DNA of 64,000 bases from Sphingomonas sp. IC-11 (GCF_021043365.1 NZ_JAJNDU010000004.1:124001-188000); one strand, 5' to 3'. Positions 26,014 to 34,332 are shown, counted from the stretch's first letter. Made by a program: numbers and translations. Notes: generated by a model from the sequence alone, not told the origin.

Positions 26014-26742
26014 TCAACCGCTTCCGAAACTTCGCACCAGCGAGCCGGCAACCAATGCCCAGCCATCGACCAGTACGAAAAAGATGATCTTCATTGGCAG
26101 GGAGATTGTCGGCGGTGGCAGCATCATCATGCCCATCGCCATCAATACGGCGGACACTGCCAGATCGATGATCAGGAACGGCAGCAACAGCAGGAAGCCG
26201 ATTTCAAAGGCGCGCTTCAGCTCCGAGATCATGAAGGCCGGGATCAGCGTGGGCAGCGGGGTTTCGGCCCGCGCCACCGCGGGCTTGCCGGAGAGTTGGG
26301 TGAACAGGCCAAGGTCACTGTCGCGCACCTGACTGAGCATGAACCCCTTGAACGGTGCCGCCGTCCGATCGAACGCCTGTTGCTCCGTAATCTGCCCGGC
26401 GGTGTAGGGGCTTACGCCCTCGTCCCACGCCTTCTGGAAGGTCGGCGCCATGACGAAGAACGACAGGAACATCGCCAGGCTGATGATCACGGGGTTCGGC
26501 GGCACGCCCTGGGCCCCGAGCCCCGTGCGCAGCAGCGACAGGGCGACGACGATGCGGGTAAAGGAGGTGATCGTCATCAGGATGCCGGGCGCAAGGCTCA
26601 GCACCGTGAGCATCATCACCAGCTGGATCGCACGGCCGGACATCGAACCGCCGGCCAGATCAATCGTCGCGCTCTGGGCCAGCGCGGCAGATGGCAGCAG
26701 GAAGGCGCCGGCGACGATCGCCAGCCGAACCAGTCTCTTCAT
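26014..26742 (-). CDS. fliP: Flagellar export apparatus protein FliP
   Basis: A 242-residue core component of the type III export gate. It has a signal peptide (cleavage near AALAQ), then helices with SFTRIVVALSLLRTGLGAQGVPPNPVII and the C-terminal FEIGFLLLLPFLIIDLAVSAVLMAMGMMM (spans about residues 88-115 and 175-205). These are diagnostic for FliP. The gene is third in fliN-fliO-fliP, 12 bp after fliO. Length and motifs are normal. Confidence 0.96.
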   Translation of the reverse strand: MKRLVRLAIVAGAFLLPSAALAQSATIDLAGGSMSGRAIQLVMMLTVLSLAPGILMTITSFTRIVVALSLLRTGLGAQGVPPNPVIISLAMFLSFFVMAPTFQKAWDEGVSPYTAGQITEQQAFDRTAAPFKGFMLSQVRDSDLGLFTQLSGKPAVARAETPLPTLIPAFMISELKRAFEIGFLLLLPFLIIDLAVSAVLMAMGMMMLPPPTISLPMKIIFFVLVDGWALVAGSLVRSFGSG

Positions 26743-26753
26743 TTCGGCGGTTC

Positions 26754-27173
26754 CTAGATCGTGTCGCTCGTACGGATGCGGCCGGCGCTGGCCCGCTCCA
26801 CCATCTGCCCAAAGGATTGTCGAACGGCGGCGGCATTGGCCCTTGCCTCCGCCTGCCGCCCTCGTTCGGTCGCGGCGCGCGCTTCGGCTGCCACATCGTC
26901 AATCGCGTCGCGCAGGATGCAGCCTTCGATCAACTGCGGTCCTTCGGGTGCGAGCAAGAGAAGATGCTCGCGCCCATCGCGACGAATGAGTGCAACGGAG
27001 CGCCGCTTGTCCAGGGGCAAGCGCTCCACCAGCTCGAGACGCCGCTCTGTGCCTCCAGCAATGCGGCCGGGAAGCTTCAGATCGTACCGACGCACGACCC
27101 ACAAGGCGATGCCGAGCAGCCCGAGAACGACGCCAAGCCCGCCTAACATGCGAAGGATAGAGACAAGCTCCAT
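26754..27173 (-). CDS. fliO: Flagellar protein FliO
   Basis: A 139-residue protein with one N-terminal membrane helix (ILRMLGGLGVVLGLLGIALWVV) and a cytosolic domain with RRLELVERLPLDKRRSVALIRRDGREHLLLL, the most conserved FliO segment. FliO assists assembly of the FliP ring. The ATG overlaps the fliN stop (TGATG). The long Ala/Arg-rich C-terminal tail is variable in the family. Confidence 0.88.
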   Translation of the reverse strand: MELVSILRMLGGLGVVLGLLGIALWVVRRYDLKLPGRIAGGTERRLELVERLPLDKRRSVALIRRDGREHLLLLAPEGPQLIEGCILRDAIDDVAAEARAATERGRQAEARANAAAVRQSFGQMVERASAGRIRTSDTI

Positions 27174-27409
27174 CAGCCGCGGCCCCGCTTCACGATCTCG
27201 GTGATCTCCAGCGACATCTGCTCTTCGTTGACGAGCACGCGTCCTTTGGCGACCAGCTTGTTGTTCACATATACAAGCGTCGGATCGTCATGCCCGCAGT
27301 CCAGCGGGATCATGGCGCCCCGGCTCATCTTCAATATCTGTCGGATCGGGATCTGGGCAGAGCCCAGCACGATCGACATTTCGATGCTGATATCCTCTAG
27401 AACAGACAT
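27173..27409 (-). CDS. fliN: Flagellar motor switch protein FliN
   Basis: A 78-residue FliN core domain (SpoA fold): SVLEDISIEMSIVLGSAQIP, the MSRGAMIPLD segment, then VYVNNKLVAKGRVLVNEEQMSLEITEI. Its length matches short alphaproteobacterial FliN proteins that lack the N-terminal extension. The frame is open upstream to 27580, but the ATG at 27409 has AAAGGAG at the correct spacing and begins the conserved region. A TTCCTATAAC promoter-like element lies about 22 bp upstream. First gene of fliN-fliO-fliP. Confidence 0.93.
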   Translation of the reverse strand: MSVLEDISIEMSIVLGSAQIPIRQILKMSRGAMIPLDCGHDDPTLVYVNNKLVAKGRVLVNEEQMSLEITEIVKRGRG

Positions 27410-27430
27410 GAGCTGCTCCTTTCGTGAGGA

Positions 27431-27440
27431 GTTATAGGAA
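27431..27440 (-). promoter_or_regulatory. Promoter-like TTCCTATAAC before fliN
   Basis: Minus-strand TTCCTATAAC preceded by a pyrimidine-rich stretch, giving a short leader before the fliN ATG at 27409. One of the recurring motility elements. Confidence 0.5.
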
Positions 27441-27478
27441 GAAATTTCCCCCTCTCGGGCCGAACTAGGAAATTCTTG

Positions 27479-27486
27479 CCTACAAT
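27479..27486 (+). promoter_or_regulatory. Promoter-like CCTACAAT before flgC
   Basis: CCTACAAT differs by one base from the CCTATAAT element found before fliG and fliF, and lies 44 bp before the flgC ATG. It faces away from the fliN element about 40 bp to its left, giving a divergent promoter pair. Confidence 0.4.
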
Positions 27487-27529
27487 GGAGGTGCGAGCAG
27501 CCGACGTGCTGCTTACGGAGACCTTCTGA

Positions 27530-27937
27530 ATGGACCTCAAGACTTCGGTGCAGGTGTCTGCAACCGGCCTTCGCGCGCAATCGTTGCGGATGCGGGTGAT
27601 TGCGGAAAATCTGGCAAATGCCGATTCAGTCGCGGCAACGCCGGGCGGCAATCCATATCGCCGACGCGTCGTCAGCTTCCGATCCGAGGTAGATCGGGCG
27701 AACGGCGGCATGGGCGTTAGCGTCAAGGGCATCGAAGGCGACAAGAGCGCCTTCCAGCGCACCTACCAGCCCGGCAGCCCGGCGGCGGACGCGCAGGGAT
27801 ATGTGTTGCAGCCGAACGTCAACGGCCTCGTCGAGACCGCCGACATGAAAGCGGCGCAGCGTAGCTACGAAGCCAATCTGAACGCGATCGAAGCGGCCAA
27901 GGGCCTGACGATGCGTACCATCGACCTCCTCAAGTAA
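27530..27937 (+). CDS. flgC: Flagellar basal-body rod protein FlgC
   Basis: A 135-residue proximal rod protein. It shows the rod-family N-terminus (VSATGLRAQSLRMRVIAENLANADSV) and the conserved C-terminus with VNGLVETADMKAAQRSYEANLNAIEAAKGL. First gene of the plus-strand unit flgC-fliE-fliQ-fliR-flhB; its partner flgB lies elsewhere in the window on the other strand. Length normal. Confidence 0.95.
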   Translation: MDLKTSVQVSATGLRAQSLRMRVIAENLANADSVAATPGGNPYRRRVVSFRSEVDRANGGMGVSVKGIEGDKSAFQRTYQPGSPAADAQGYVLQPNVNGLVETADMKAAQRSYEANLNAIEAAKGLTMRTIDLLK

Positions 27938-27951
27938 GGACACAATCAATC

Positions 27952-28278
27952 ATGTCCATTGGCGCTCTTGATGCCGCAACGGCGTACGGCCGGGCAGTAG
28001 GAATTGGCAAGTCGGGTGGCCTTGGCGGTGTCGCGGCCGGCACCGGTCCTGAACAAACCGGCGGCGGTTTTGGCGATCTCGTGTCGCAACTCGTCTCTGA
28101 TACCGCATCCTCGCTTCGCGCGGCGGAGACCGCCAGCGCAAAGCAGGTTGCCGGCAAGGGCGATCTGATCGACGTCGTAACTGCGATCGGGGCCGCGGAA
28201 ACGGCGCTCGACACGGTGGTGGCCGTTCGCGACCGGGTAGTCGGCGCCTATTCCGACATCATGCGCATGCAGATCTGA
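27952..28278 (+). CDS. fliE: Flagellar hook-basal body protein FliE (alpha-type)
   Basis: A 108-residue FliE linking the MS ring to the rod. The conserved C-terminus reads VRDRVVGAYSDIMRMQI. The N-terminal half is Gly-rich and variable. It lies 14 bp after flgC, which fits normal flagellar gene order. A second and clearly different FliE lies at 57661-58002; compare there. Confidence 0.9.
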   Translation: MSIGALDAATAYGRAVGIGKSGGLGGVAAGTGPEQTGGGFGDLVSQLVSDTASSLRAAETASAKQVAGKGDLIDVVTAIGAAETALDTVVAVRDRVVGAYSDIMRMQI

Positions 28279-28283
28279 CAGAC

Positions 28284-28547
28284 GTGACCCCGTTCGACGC
28301 CATCCAGATCGCACGCGCAGCCATGGTGCTGGTGTTGACGATCGTCGGCCCGATGCTGCTCACGTCCCTGATCGTCGGCGTGGTCATCGGCCTTGTTCAG
28401 GCGCTGACGCAGATACAGGAGATGACGCTCACCTTCGTGCCGAAGCTACTAGCCATGGGTCTGGTGCTGTTGCTGTGCCTGCCGATGATCGGCCACGCCA
28501 TGGCAGACTTTACTCAACAGATCAGCGACCGGATCATCCAGGGCTAA
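28284..28547 (+). CDS. fliQ: Flagellar export apparatus protein FliQ
   Basis: An 87-residue protein with two membrane helices (VLVLTIVGPMLLTSLIVGVVIGLVQ region and LLAMGLVLLLCLPMIGHAM) and the signature ALTQIQEMTLTFVPKL between them. It is part of the export gate with FliP and FliR. The start is GTG at 28284, 5 bp after fliE. Normal size. Confidence 0.95.
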   Translation: MTPFDAIQIARAAMVLVLTIVGPMLLTSLIVGVVIGLVQALTQIQEMTLTFVPKLLAMGLVLLLCLPMIGHAMADFTQQISDRIIQG

Positions 28548-28550
28548 GCC

Positions 28551-29303
28551 ATGGACCAGTTCCCGGTCGAAGCGACCGCCTTTCTGATTATCTTTGCACG
28601 GGTGGGAGCGGTGCTCATGCTGCTTCCCGTCTTTTCCGAAGATTCGATCCCGCCGCGCATCCGGCTGATGATGGCATTCGGCATGAGCGCCGGCCTTTGG
28701 GGGCTGCTCTCGCCGCACACCATGGGTCCCGCGCAGAACGAAGCGGCGCTGCCGGGGATCATCATTGGCGAACTGCTGGTCGGCCTCGGCCTCGGTGCCA
28801 TCGTGCGCATCATGTTCCTCGCGGCGGCGATGGCCGGTTCGATCGTCAGCCTGCAAATCGGGCTGACCTCCGCCATCGTTTTCGATCCATCGCAAGGTGG
28901 CCAGGCCGCGCTCCTGTCACGCTTCGTGAGCGTTGCCGCGGCCGTTGTGTGCATGGCGATGGCCGTGCATCATCTGTGGATTGCCTCGATCGTACAGTCC
29001 TACCAGCAATTTCCGGTCGGCGCCCTGCCCCCCGCCCCCGACTTCGCGGCACTGGCCCTCAAGGTCACTACCCGGTCGATGGCCCTTGGCCTCAGCCTGG
29101 CTGCGCCGCTGATCGTCTATGGCATCGTCTTCAACGTTGCCCTGGGCATGTCGGCCCGCCTGGCCCCCGCCATCCAGATCTTCTTCATCGCGCAGCCGCT
29201 GAACCTGATGCTTGGTTTGGCACTGCTGGCCACTGTATTCGGCGCCATGCTGACCGGCTTTGCCCAGGCCATGGCGGCCTGGATGCAGGCGGGATGGAGC
29301 TGA
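28551..29303 (+). CDS. fliR: Flagellar export apparatus protein FliR
   Basis: A 250-residue protein with about six membrane helices. Typical segments are FARVGAVLMLLPVF, IPPRIRLMMAFGMSAGL and the later AAPLIVYGIVFNVALGMSARLAPAIQIFF, with PLNLMLGLALL near the end. FliR completes the FliP5Q4R1 gate. It is tightly spaced between fliQ and flhB (3 bp each side). Confidence 0.95.
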   Translation: MDQFPVEATAFLIIFARVGAVLMLLPVFSEDSIPPRIRLMMAFGMSAGLWGLLSPHTMGPAQNEAALPGIIIGELLVGLGLGAIVRIMFLAAAMAGSIVSLQIGLTSAIVFDPSQGGQAALLSRFVSVAAAVVCMAMAVHHLWIASIVQSYQQFPVGALPPAPDFAALALKVTTRSMALGLSLAAPLIVYGIVFNVALGMSARLAPAIQIFFIAQPLNLMLGLALLATVFGAMLTGFAQAMAAWMQAGWS

Positions 29304-29306
29304 CGC

Positions 29307-30374
29307 ATGTCGGGCAGCGACAAGGATCAGAAGACCCACGATCCGACGGAGAAGAAGCTCCAGGACGCCAGGGCAAAGGGCGACATCGCCTCCGCACCGG
29401 AGATGCGCCACGCTGCCATGTTCGCGGCCGCTCTTGTGGTGGTCGGCGGAATGGGCGTGTGGACCTTCGCCCGTCTAGGCCACATCCTCGTGCGGCTCTG
29501 GGGACGCGCGGAGGATTTCTCCTTGGAGCCGGACGGGGCGCGCCATCTCGCCAGCGGCCTTATGGCGCAACTGTTCTCCGTCATGAGCCCGCTGCTGGGC
29601 ACCCTGTTCGCCTTCGCGATCCTGGGCGGACTGATGCAGGGCCGCCCCTCCATCGCCATGTCACGGCTGGCGCTGAAATGGTCCAAGCTGTCGCCCGTTT
29701 CCGGATTCAGCAGATTGTTCGGCATGAAAGCTTTGGTGGAGTTCGCAAAAACGCTCGCCAAGCTGATCCTCGTCACCTGCGCGGCCTTGCTGGTAGTCTG
29801 GCCCCGCGCCGTCGGCCTGGACAATCTGATCGGTGCCAGCCCCGTCGAAATCGGCAATGCGGCGGGCGGGCTGATCATGGCCATGATCAAGACGGTGGCG
29901 GTGCTCGTCGGCGCGCTCGCGATGTTCGACTTCGTCTACCAGCGCCGCTCCTGGCTTAGCCGGATGCGGATGTCGCTGCAGGAGATCAAGGACGAGCACA
30001 AGGACAGCGAGGGTGACCCGAAGATCAAGGCGAAGATCCGCTCGATCGGGATCCAGCGATCCCGCAAGCGCATGATGGCCGCGGTGCCGAGCGCCAGCGT
30101 GATCGTCACCAATCCCACTCACTTCGCCGTGGCCCTGAAGTATGATCACGGCAAGATGGGCGCCCCGGTCGTGGTGGCGAAGGGCGTCGACGCCATTGCG
30201 CTGAAGATCCGTGAAATCGCGACGAGTGCGAATGTGCCGATCATCGAGAACCGTCCCCTCGCCCGCTCGCTATATGCGACCGTGGAGATCGATCACCCGA
30301 TCCCCGCAGAGCATTATGCCGCGGTGGCGGAAATCATCGGCTATGTGATGCGACTGGCGAAGACGCCGCGATAG
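29307..30374 (+). CDS. flhB: Flagellar export switch protein FlhB
   Basis: A 355-residue export switch. The N-terminal cytosolic segment is KTHDPTEKKLQDARAKGD; four membrane helices follow, then a cytosolic domain with the autocleavage motif NPTH at about residue 268 (VIVTNPTHFAVALKYD). Cleavage between Asn and Pro switches export from rod and hook to filament substrates. The last segment NVPIIENRPLARSLYATVEI is canonical. Last gene of its unit, converging on the degenerate EAL gene 26 bp away. Confidence 0.96.
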   Translation: MSGSDKDQKTHDPTEKKLQDARAKGDIASAPEMRHAAMFAAALVVVGGMGVWTFARLGHILVRLWGRAEDFSLEPDGARHLASGLMAQLFSVMSPLLGTLFAFAILGGLMQGRPSIAMSRLALKWSKLSPVSGFSRLFGMKALVEFAKTLAKLILVTCAALLVVWPRAVGLDNLIGASPVEIGNAAGGLIMAMIKTVAVLVGALAMFDFVYQRRSWLSRMRMSLQEIKDEHKDSEGDPKIKAKIRSIGIQRSRKRMMAAVPSASVIVTNPTHFAVALKYDHGKMGAPVVVAKGVDAIALKIREIATSANVPIIENRPLARSLYATVEIDHPIPAEHYAAVAEIIGYVMRLAKTPR

Positions 30375-30400
30375 CGCCCTGCTGTAAGATAGATATCAGG

Positions 30401-31192
30401 TCAGACTGCGTCGGACCGAAAGGAGTCAGCCTCACTGGCGCTTTCCGCAAGCAGCGATGCGGGCAGTCCACCCAGGGCAGGCGCCCCCACGATCTCTCCG
30501 GCGATGTAGCGGAACCCGAAGCCGCGGAGCTTGAGCGCGTCCGCCTCGGAATCGATGCCGCCAGCAATCAGCCGCGCGCCGTGGCTGGCGCCAGCGATCC
30601 TGCGGGTAAGGTTCTCCACCTGAATCCGCCGTGCCCAACTGGACGCGAGTCCGCGCGTCTGCTCGGGATCGATCTCCACGAAATCTGGTGGCAGACGAGT
30701 GAGACGCTGAAACTCGTCGTCCCCGCCGTGGAACGGGCCATAGAGCGTCGCGCAACCATGTTTTGCGTGGGCGTCGAGCAGGTCCGCCAGCCTTGAGGAG
30801 GAATGCCGCTCGGGCCGCTGCACCCGCATCACCAACCGGCGCGGCACGATTCCACAGGCATGCGCCGCATCGATTACCGGGCGAAGCTCCTCGAAGGGAT
30901 CAGCGACCAGTTCGAGCGGCAGGTTCAGGATAAGTCGAGCACCACTCGCGACAAACCCGTGGCTCGCAGCGCTTCTGACCGCAGCCAGGCGAAACCGGGC
31001 TTGCAGCCCGCCGAGCGCCTGATCGTCCATGCCGGCGGTCTGCGCGTCCACGGCGGCGCCTTCGCGCGTCCTGAGCAACGCCTCATAGGCGAACACCCGA
31101 CCGGACTCGATTTCGGCGACGGGCGCAAATGCCACGGCATAGCTGGCGCTCGACGCGGTCACACCCGCTTGCGCATGTTCCGGCTCTTCCAC
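30401..31192 (-). CDS. Degenerate EAL-domain protein next to fliX
   Basis: A 263-residue stand-alone EAL-like domain. The opening YEALLR is kept near residue 37, but catalytic features are not: the DDFG position reads GPFHGG, the KID position reads FVEIDPEQ, and the AEGVE position reads AGGIDSEAD. A cyclic-di-GMP phosphodiesterase is therefore unlikely; cyclic-di-GMP binding or a pure protein-contact role is more plausible, as in other degenerate EAL proteins tied to flagella. The start is GTG at 31192. It is downstream of fliX on the same strand, about 97 bp away, and probably cotranscribed. Confidence 0.82.
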   Translation of the reverse strand: MEEPEHAQAGVTASSASYAVAFAPVAEIESGRVFAYEALLRTREGAAVDAQTAGMDDQALGGLQARFRLAAVRSAASHGFVASGARLILNLPLELVADPFEELRPVIDAAHACGIVPRRLVMRVQRPERHSSSRLADLLDAHAKHGCATLYGPFHGGDDEFQRLTRLPPDFVEIDPEQTRGLASSWARRIQVENLTRRIAGASHGARLIAGGIDSEADALKLRGFGFRYIAGEIVGAPALGGLPASLLAESASEADSFRSDAV

Positions 31193-31289
31193 GACGATCC
31201 CTTTGCCGAGCTTTGCCCGGCTTCATGGCGCAAGCCGAAGCAAAAATCATCAAACAATGGCGATGCTCGCCGGCAAGGTCCGGCGACGG

Positions 31290-31712
31290 TCAGACGTGCA
31301 TCTCGTGCTTCGCGAGTTCGACCCGGACCCGCAGCTCGATTTCCTGCATCAGGCTGGCAAGCTCGGCGTCTTCCGGCATTTCGAACGTCTCGAGCCAGTT
31401 CTCCAGCCCGCGCACGGCCTCCACGCCCGCGGGCGGAACAAGGGTTTCCGCATGCAAGCGCTGAAGCAGGGCGAGGCCACGACCGGCACTTTCCGCGATC
31501 CTGCGGCGGCGTTCGACGGAAACATCGGCGGCGGCCATTTGCACCAGCATCTGCACCGACGTGGCCGGCATTGCGGCGGGATGCGGTTGGGCCACGCTGG
31601 ACGGCGCGGGAGAATCCACCTGTGGCAGAGCAGCGCGAAAGCCCGGCTCCGCCTTCGGCAGGATCGCCAGCAACTGCTGCTGCAGCAAAGCGGACATGGG
31701 GGAAATGCGCAC
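31290..31712 (-). CDS. fliX: Flagellar assembly regulator FliX
   Basis: A 140-residue FliX-like protein. The C-terminal half fits the family: VSVERRRRIAESAGRGLALL, then a linker, then LASLMQEIELRVRVELAKHE. In Caulobacter FliX couples basal-body completion to the activity of the sigma-54 regulator FlbD. The frame stays open upstream over flgI promoter DNA. GTG at 31712 gives MRISPMSALLQQ, resembling FliX starts; ATG at 31697 is the alternative. It diverges from flgI across a shared symmetric TATA element. Confidence 0.78.
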   Translation of the reverse strand: MRISPMSALLQQQLLAILPKAEPGFRAALPQVDSPAPSSVAQPHPAAMPATSVQMLVQMAAADVSVERRRRIAESAGRGLALLQRLHAETLVPPAGVEAVRGLENWLETFEMPEDAELASLMQEIELRVRVELAKHEMHV

Positions 31713-31743
31713 TTTTGACCTTACCGCCCAAGGAGGAGCTCCA

Positions 31744-31760
31744 ATCTCTCTATAAGAGAT
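31744..31760. promoter_or_regulatory. Symmetric TATA element between fliX and flgI
   Basis: A 17-bp near-palindrome with arms ATCTCT and AGAGAT around CTATA. Read rightward it gives CTCTATAAG about 45 bp before flgI; read leftward it gives CTTATAGAG about 35 bp before fliX. It could serve both directions, like the fliG element at 37093. Confidence 0.45.
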
Positions 31761-31793
31761 AAGCGGAAACTTTCTCATGGAATCCCCACGATT

Positions 31794-32900
31794 ATGCGCA
31801 AGCCTCGACTTCGCGTCGCAGCATTGGTGCTGGCGGCGGTGCTCGCCGGAACCGGTCCGGCGATCGCCGGGCCACGCATCAAGGACATCGTCGATGTGGA
31901 GAATGTCCGTCCCAACCAATTGGTAGGCTACGGCCTCGTGGTGGGCCTGGCCGGGACCGGCGATCGTACACGCAATGCTCCGTTCACCGAGGAGTCGATG
32001 CAGGCGATGCTCGAACGGATGGGCGTCAACGTTCGCGGAACGCAGATGCGGACCCAGAATGTCGCCGCTGTGTCGATCACGGCAACCATGCCGCCGTTCG
32101 CCCGGGCCGGATCAAAGATCGACGTTCAGGTATCTGCGCTGGGTGACGCAACCAGCCTGCAGGGCGGTACGCTTCTCGTCTCTTCGCTCCGCGCCCTGGA
32201 CGGCGAGATCTACGCCGTTGCACAGGGGCCCGTCGCCGTATCGGGCTTCAAGGCACGCGGTGCGGGTGCCAGTGTCAGCCGCGGCGTCTCCACGTCGGCG
32301 CGCATCGCGGAAGGTGCGATCATCGAACGCGAAGTGCCGTTCGCGCTGAAATCGGCCACCAGCCTGAAGCTGGCGCTGAAGAACCCCGACTTTACCACCG
32401 CCCAGCATATCGCGGGTGCGATAAACCGCCAGTTTCCGGGCGCCGCAGAGGTGCTCGATCCCGCAACCGTGCAAATTGCCCCATCGGGGGGTGGTGGCCT
32501 GATCAATCTTGTATCCCAGATCGAGAACCTCCCTGTCGAGGTCGATCAGCCTGCCCGTATCGTCATCAACGAGGCCGCTGGAACCGTGGTGATGGGTACG
32601 GACGTTCGCGTCAGCCCGGTTGCCATCGCCCAAGGCGGTCTGACGATCAGCGTGTCGGAAAGTCCGATCGTGTCGCAGCCGGCGCCCTTGTCGAACGGCC
32701 AGACGGCCGTCGTTCCGCGCACTCAGATCGCGGTCGATGACGGCGGCGGCGCATCGCTCGCGATGGTGGGCGGCGGCACCTCGCTTCAGTCGCTGGTCAG
32801 CGGCCTGAACGCTTTGGGCGTATCGCCGCGTGATCTCATCACCATCCTTCAGGCGATCAAGACGGCTGGCGCCCTGCAGGCTGAAATAGAGGTTCAGTGA
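31794..32900 (+). CDS. flgI: Flagellar P-ring protein FlgI
   Basis: A 368-residue periplasmic P-ring subunit. A signal peptide covers about 1-24 (cleavage near AIAG). Then comes the family signature RIKDIVDVENVRPNQLVGYGLVVGLAGTGD, and near the C-terminus GVSPRDLITILQAIKTAGALQAEIEV (spans about 24-53 and 342-367). The gene leads the flgI-flgJ-flgN unit. Sequence and length are regular. Confidence 0.96.
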   Translation: MRKPRLRVAALVLAAVLAGTGPAIAGPRIKDIVDVENVRPNQLVGYGLVVGLAGTGDRTRNAPFTEESMQAMLERMGVNVRGTQMRTQNVAAVSITATMPPFARAGSKIDVQVSALGDATSLQGGTLLVSSLRALDGEIYAVAQGPVAVSGFKARGAGASVSRGVSTSARIAEGAIIEREVPFALKSATSLKLALKNPDFTTAQHIAGAINRQFPGAAEVLDPATVQIAPSGGGGLINLVSQIENLPVEVDQPARIVINEAAGTVVMGTDVRVSPVAIAQGGLTISVSESPIVSQPAPLSNGQTAVVPRTQIAVDDGGGASLAMVGGGTSLQSLVSGLNALGVSPRDLITILQAIKTAGALQAEIEVQ

Positions 32901-33193
32901 TGGACGATCTGCGGATTGCGACCCCTGCCGCCCCAGCGCCCCGGATGCCTGCCGCGGGCGGACCGGCGGCGCAGAAGACCGCCAAGGATTTCGAGGCGGT
33001 ATTCATCGGCCAGATGACGCAGCTCATGTTCGAGAGCGTCGGGGAAGGCGAATTCAGCGGCGGGCACGGCGAACAGATGTTTCGCGGCGTACTCGCGGAG
33101 AAACTGGGCGGCGCCATCGCCGAACGGGGCGGCATCGGCCTTGCCCCCAAGGTGCTGGAGCAGATCATCAAGCTGCAGGAAGGAAACAAATGA
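32900..33193 (+). CDS. flgJ: Rod-binding protein FlgJ (N-domain only)
   Basis: A 97-residue rod-scaffold protein. It has the FlgJ N-terminal domain signature AAQKTAKDFEAVFIGQMTQLMFES and FSGGHGEQMFRGVLAEKLG. The peptidoglycan hydrolase domain of enteric FlgJ is absent, which is normal in alphaproteobacteria. The ATG at 32900 overlaps the flgI stop (TGATG); GTG at 32897 is also open. Confidence 0.92.
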   Translation: MDDLRIATPAAPAPRMPAAGGPAAQKTAKDFEAVFIGQMTQLMFESVGEGEFSGGHGEQMFRGVLAEKLGGAIAERGGIGLAPKVLEQIIKLQEGNK

Positions 33194-33612
33194 TCGAGGA
33201 ACTGCTCGACAACATGTCGTCGCTGACGGCGATCATGGAAGAAGAATCGGACCGGCTTGTCGCGCCCGGCCGTGTCCCCGATCTGTCCGAGATGGCTGTG
33301 GCGAAGAACCGGCTCGTGGGATTGCTGGAGGCGAAGCTCGCCCAACTGTCGCGCGAGCGCGCTGACTGGATGGAGCTGCTGGACGAAGCAGACCGCAGCC
33401 GCCTTGCTGCCGCAGTCGCCGTGCTGCGCGACGCATCATTGGTGAATGCGGATGTACTTGAACGCCAGATCGAGCTTTCAACCGAACTGATGGCAGCAAT
33501 CGCGCAGGAAGCGCAGCGACTGATGGGCACCCGGCAGGCAACCTACGGCGCCCATGGTGGGCTGCTGGGCATGGACCTTCCCGCGCCAATCTCGCTGAAC
33601 GCGCGGCTCTGA
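33190..33612 (+). CDS. flgN: FlgN-like flagellar chaperone
   Basis: A 140-residue, mostly helical protein. A heptad-like pattern runs through MIEELLDNMSSLTAIMEEES and KNRLVGLLEAKLAQLSRERADWMELL, then DASLVNADVLERQIELSTELM. This fits FlgN, the export chaperone for the hook-filament junction proteins FlgK and FlgL. The ATG overlaps the flgJ stop. Similarity is structural and contextual, so confidence is moderate. Confidence 0.72.
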   Translation: MIEELLDNMSSLTAIMEEESDRLVAPGRVPDLSEMAVAKNRLVGLLEAKLAQLSRERADWMELLDEADRSRLAAAVAVLRDASLVNADVLERQIELSTELMAAIAQEAQRLMGTRQATYGAHGGLLGMDLPAPISLNARL

Positions 33613-33701
33613 CGCTCCGCTTCCGGCGAGCGAGGCAAGCAGCAAAGCTCGAACGAGCTCAGCCGGTCGCGCCGCCCAGCCCAAACCGTCACCAGCATGA
33701 A

Positions 33702-33734
33702 ATAGCGGCCGCGAATTGAATTCGCGGCCGCTAT
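33702..33734. repeat. Perfect 33-bp palindrome between convergent genes
   Basis: Two 16-bp arms (ATAGCGGCCGCGAATT and its exact complement) flank a single G at 33718. The arms contain GCGGCCGC twice and GAATTC once. It lies in the 295-bp convergent gap between the flgN-like gene and flgB, where I see no gene. It could be a bidirectional terminator, though no T-run follows, or a cloning-adaptor trace; see findings. Confidence 0.7.
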
Positions 33735-33907
33735 CACCGGGCAAAAGCGGGCACGCCTCTACAATCATCGCCTGGAGCCTGCCGGCGCCGTCCTGACGCG
33801 CGCCGGCCAGTCGTTGCGCGTGCGGACCGCGCTCCGTTTCATTTGCCCGTCGCGCCCACGGCCGAGCGCCCGATAGTCGCTCAGGCCAGGGCACTTGAGC
33901 CGGCCGC

Positions 33908-34330
33908 TTACCCCCCCTTGCCCAGTGCAGTCTTTAACAGCGCCTGTTGCTTGCGGTAGAGGTTTGTTATCGCGGCGAAATCCGCCTGCAACTCGCCCAT
34001 CTTCAGCAGCTGGTCTTCGAGCGTGACGTTGTTCCCGTCCGGCTTCGTCTCGCTGACGTCCTTGTCCATGATGATGTGACCGGCGCCCGGTGCACGGGCG
34101 CCCAGCGCCGCCATGCCGCTGGTGATCGTCACGCTCGGTCGTCCGATCCGCACGCCGGAACTGCTCCCGGTCTGTTCCAGCAGAGCGCTGAAATCGGGTG
34201 CTTCCACTTCACGCGCCTTGAAGCCGGGCGTTTCGCTGTTGGCGATGTTCTGGGCAATTACCCGCTGGCGCTCGGCGAGATGCTTCATCTCGCGTCCGAT
34301 ACCAGCGATCAGGGCAGGAGCATTGGGCAT
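33908..34330 (-). CDS. flgB: Flagellar basal-body rod protein FlgB
   Basis: A 140-residue proximal rod protein. The N-terminus has the rod motif HLAERQRVIAQNIANSETPGFKA, and the C-terminus has GNNVTLEDQLLKMGELQADFAAITNLYRKQQALLK (span about 100-134). Its partner flgC is on the other strand at 27530, so the usual flgBC pair is split. It starts 2 bp after the FlaEY-like gene ends and is cotranscribed with it. Confidence 0.95.
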   Translation of the reverse strand: MPNAPALIAGIGREMKHLAERQRVIAQNIANSETPGFKAREVEAPDFSALLEQTGSSSGVRIGRPSVTITSGMAALGARAPGAGHIIMDKDVSETKPDGNNVTLEDQLLKMGELQADFAAITNLYRKQQALLKTALGKGG

Positions 34331-34332
34331 GA

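Noticed and set aside
27421..27480. Sigma-54 promoter (GG-N10-GC) before fliN/flgC
   Set aside because: GGCAAG-like matches occur but the GC at the required 10-base spacing is absent.
33478..33894. Minus-strand frame across the 33-bp palindrome
   Set aside because: No recognisable domain, overlaps the flgN-like gene end, and includes the palindrome; treated as non-coding.
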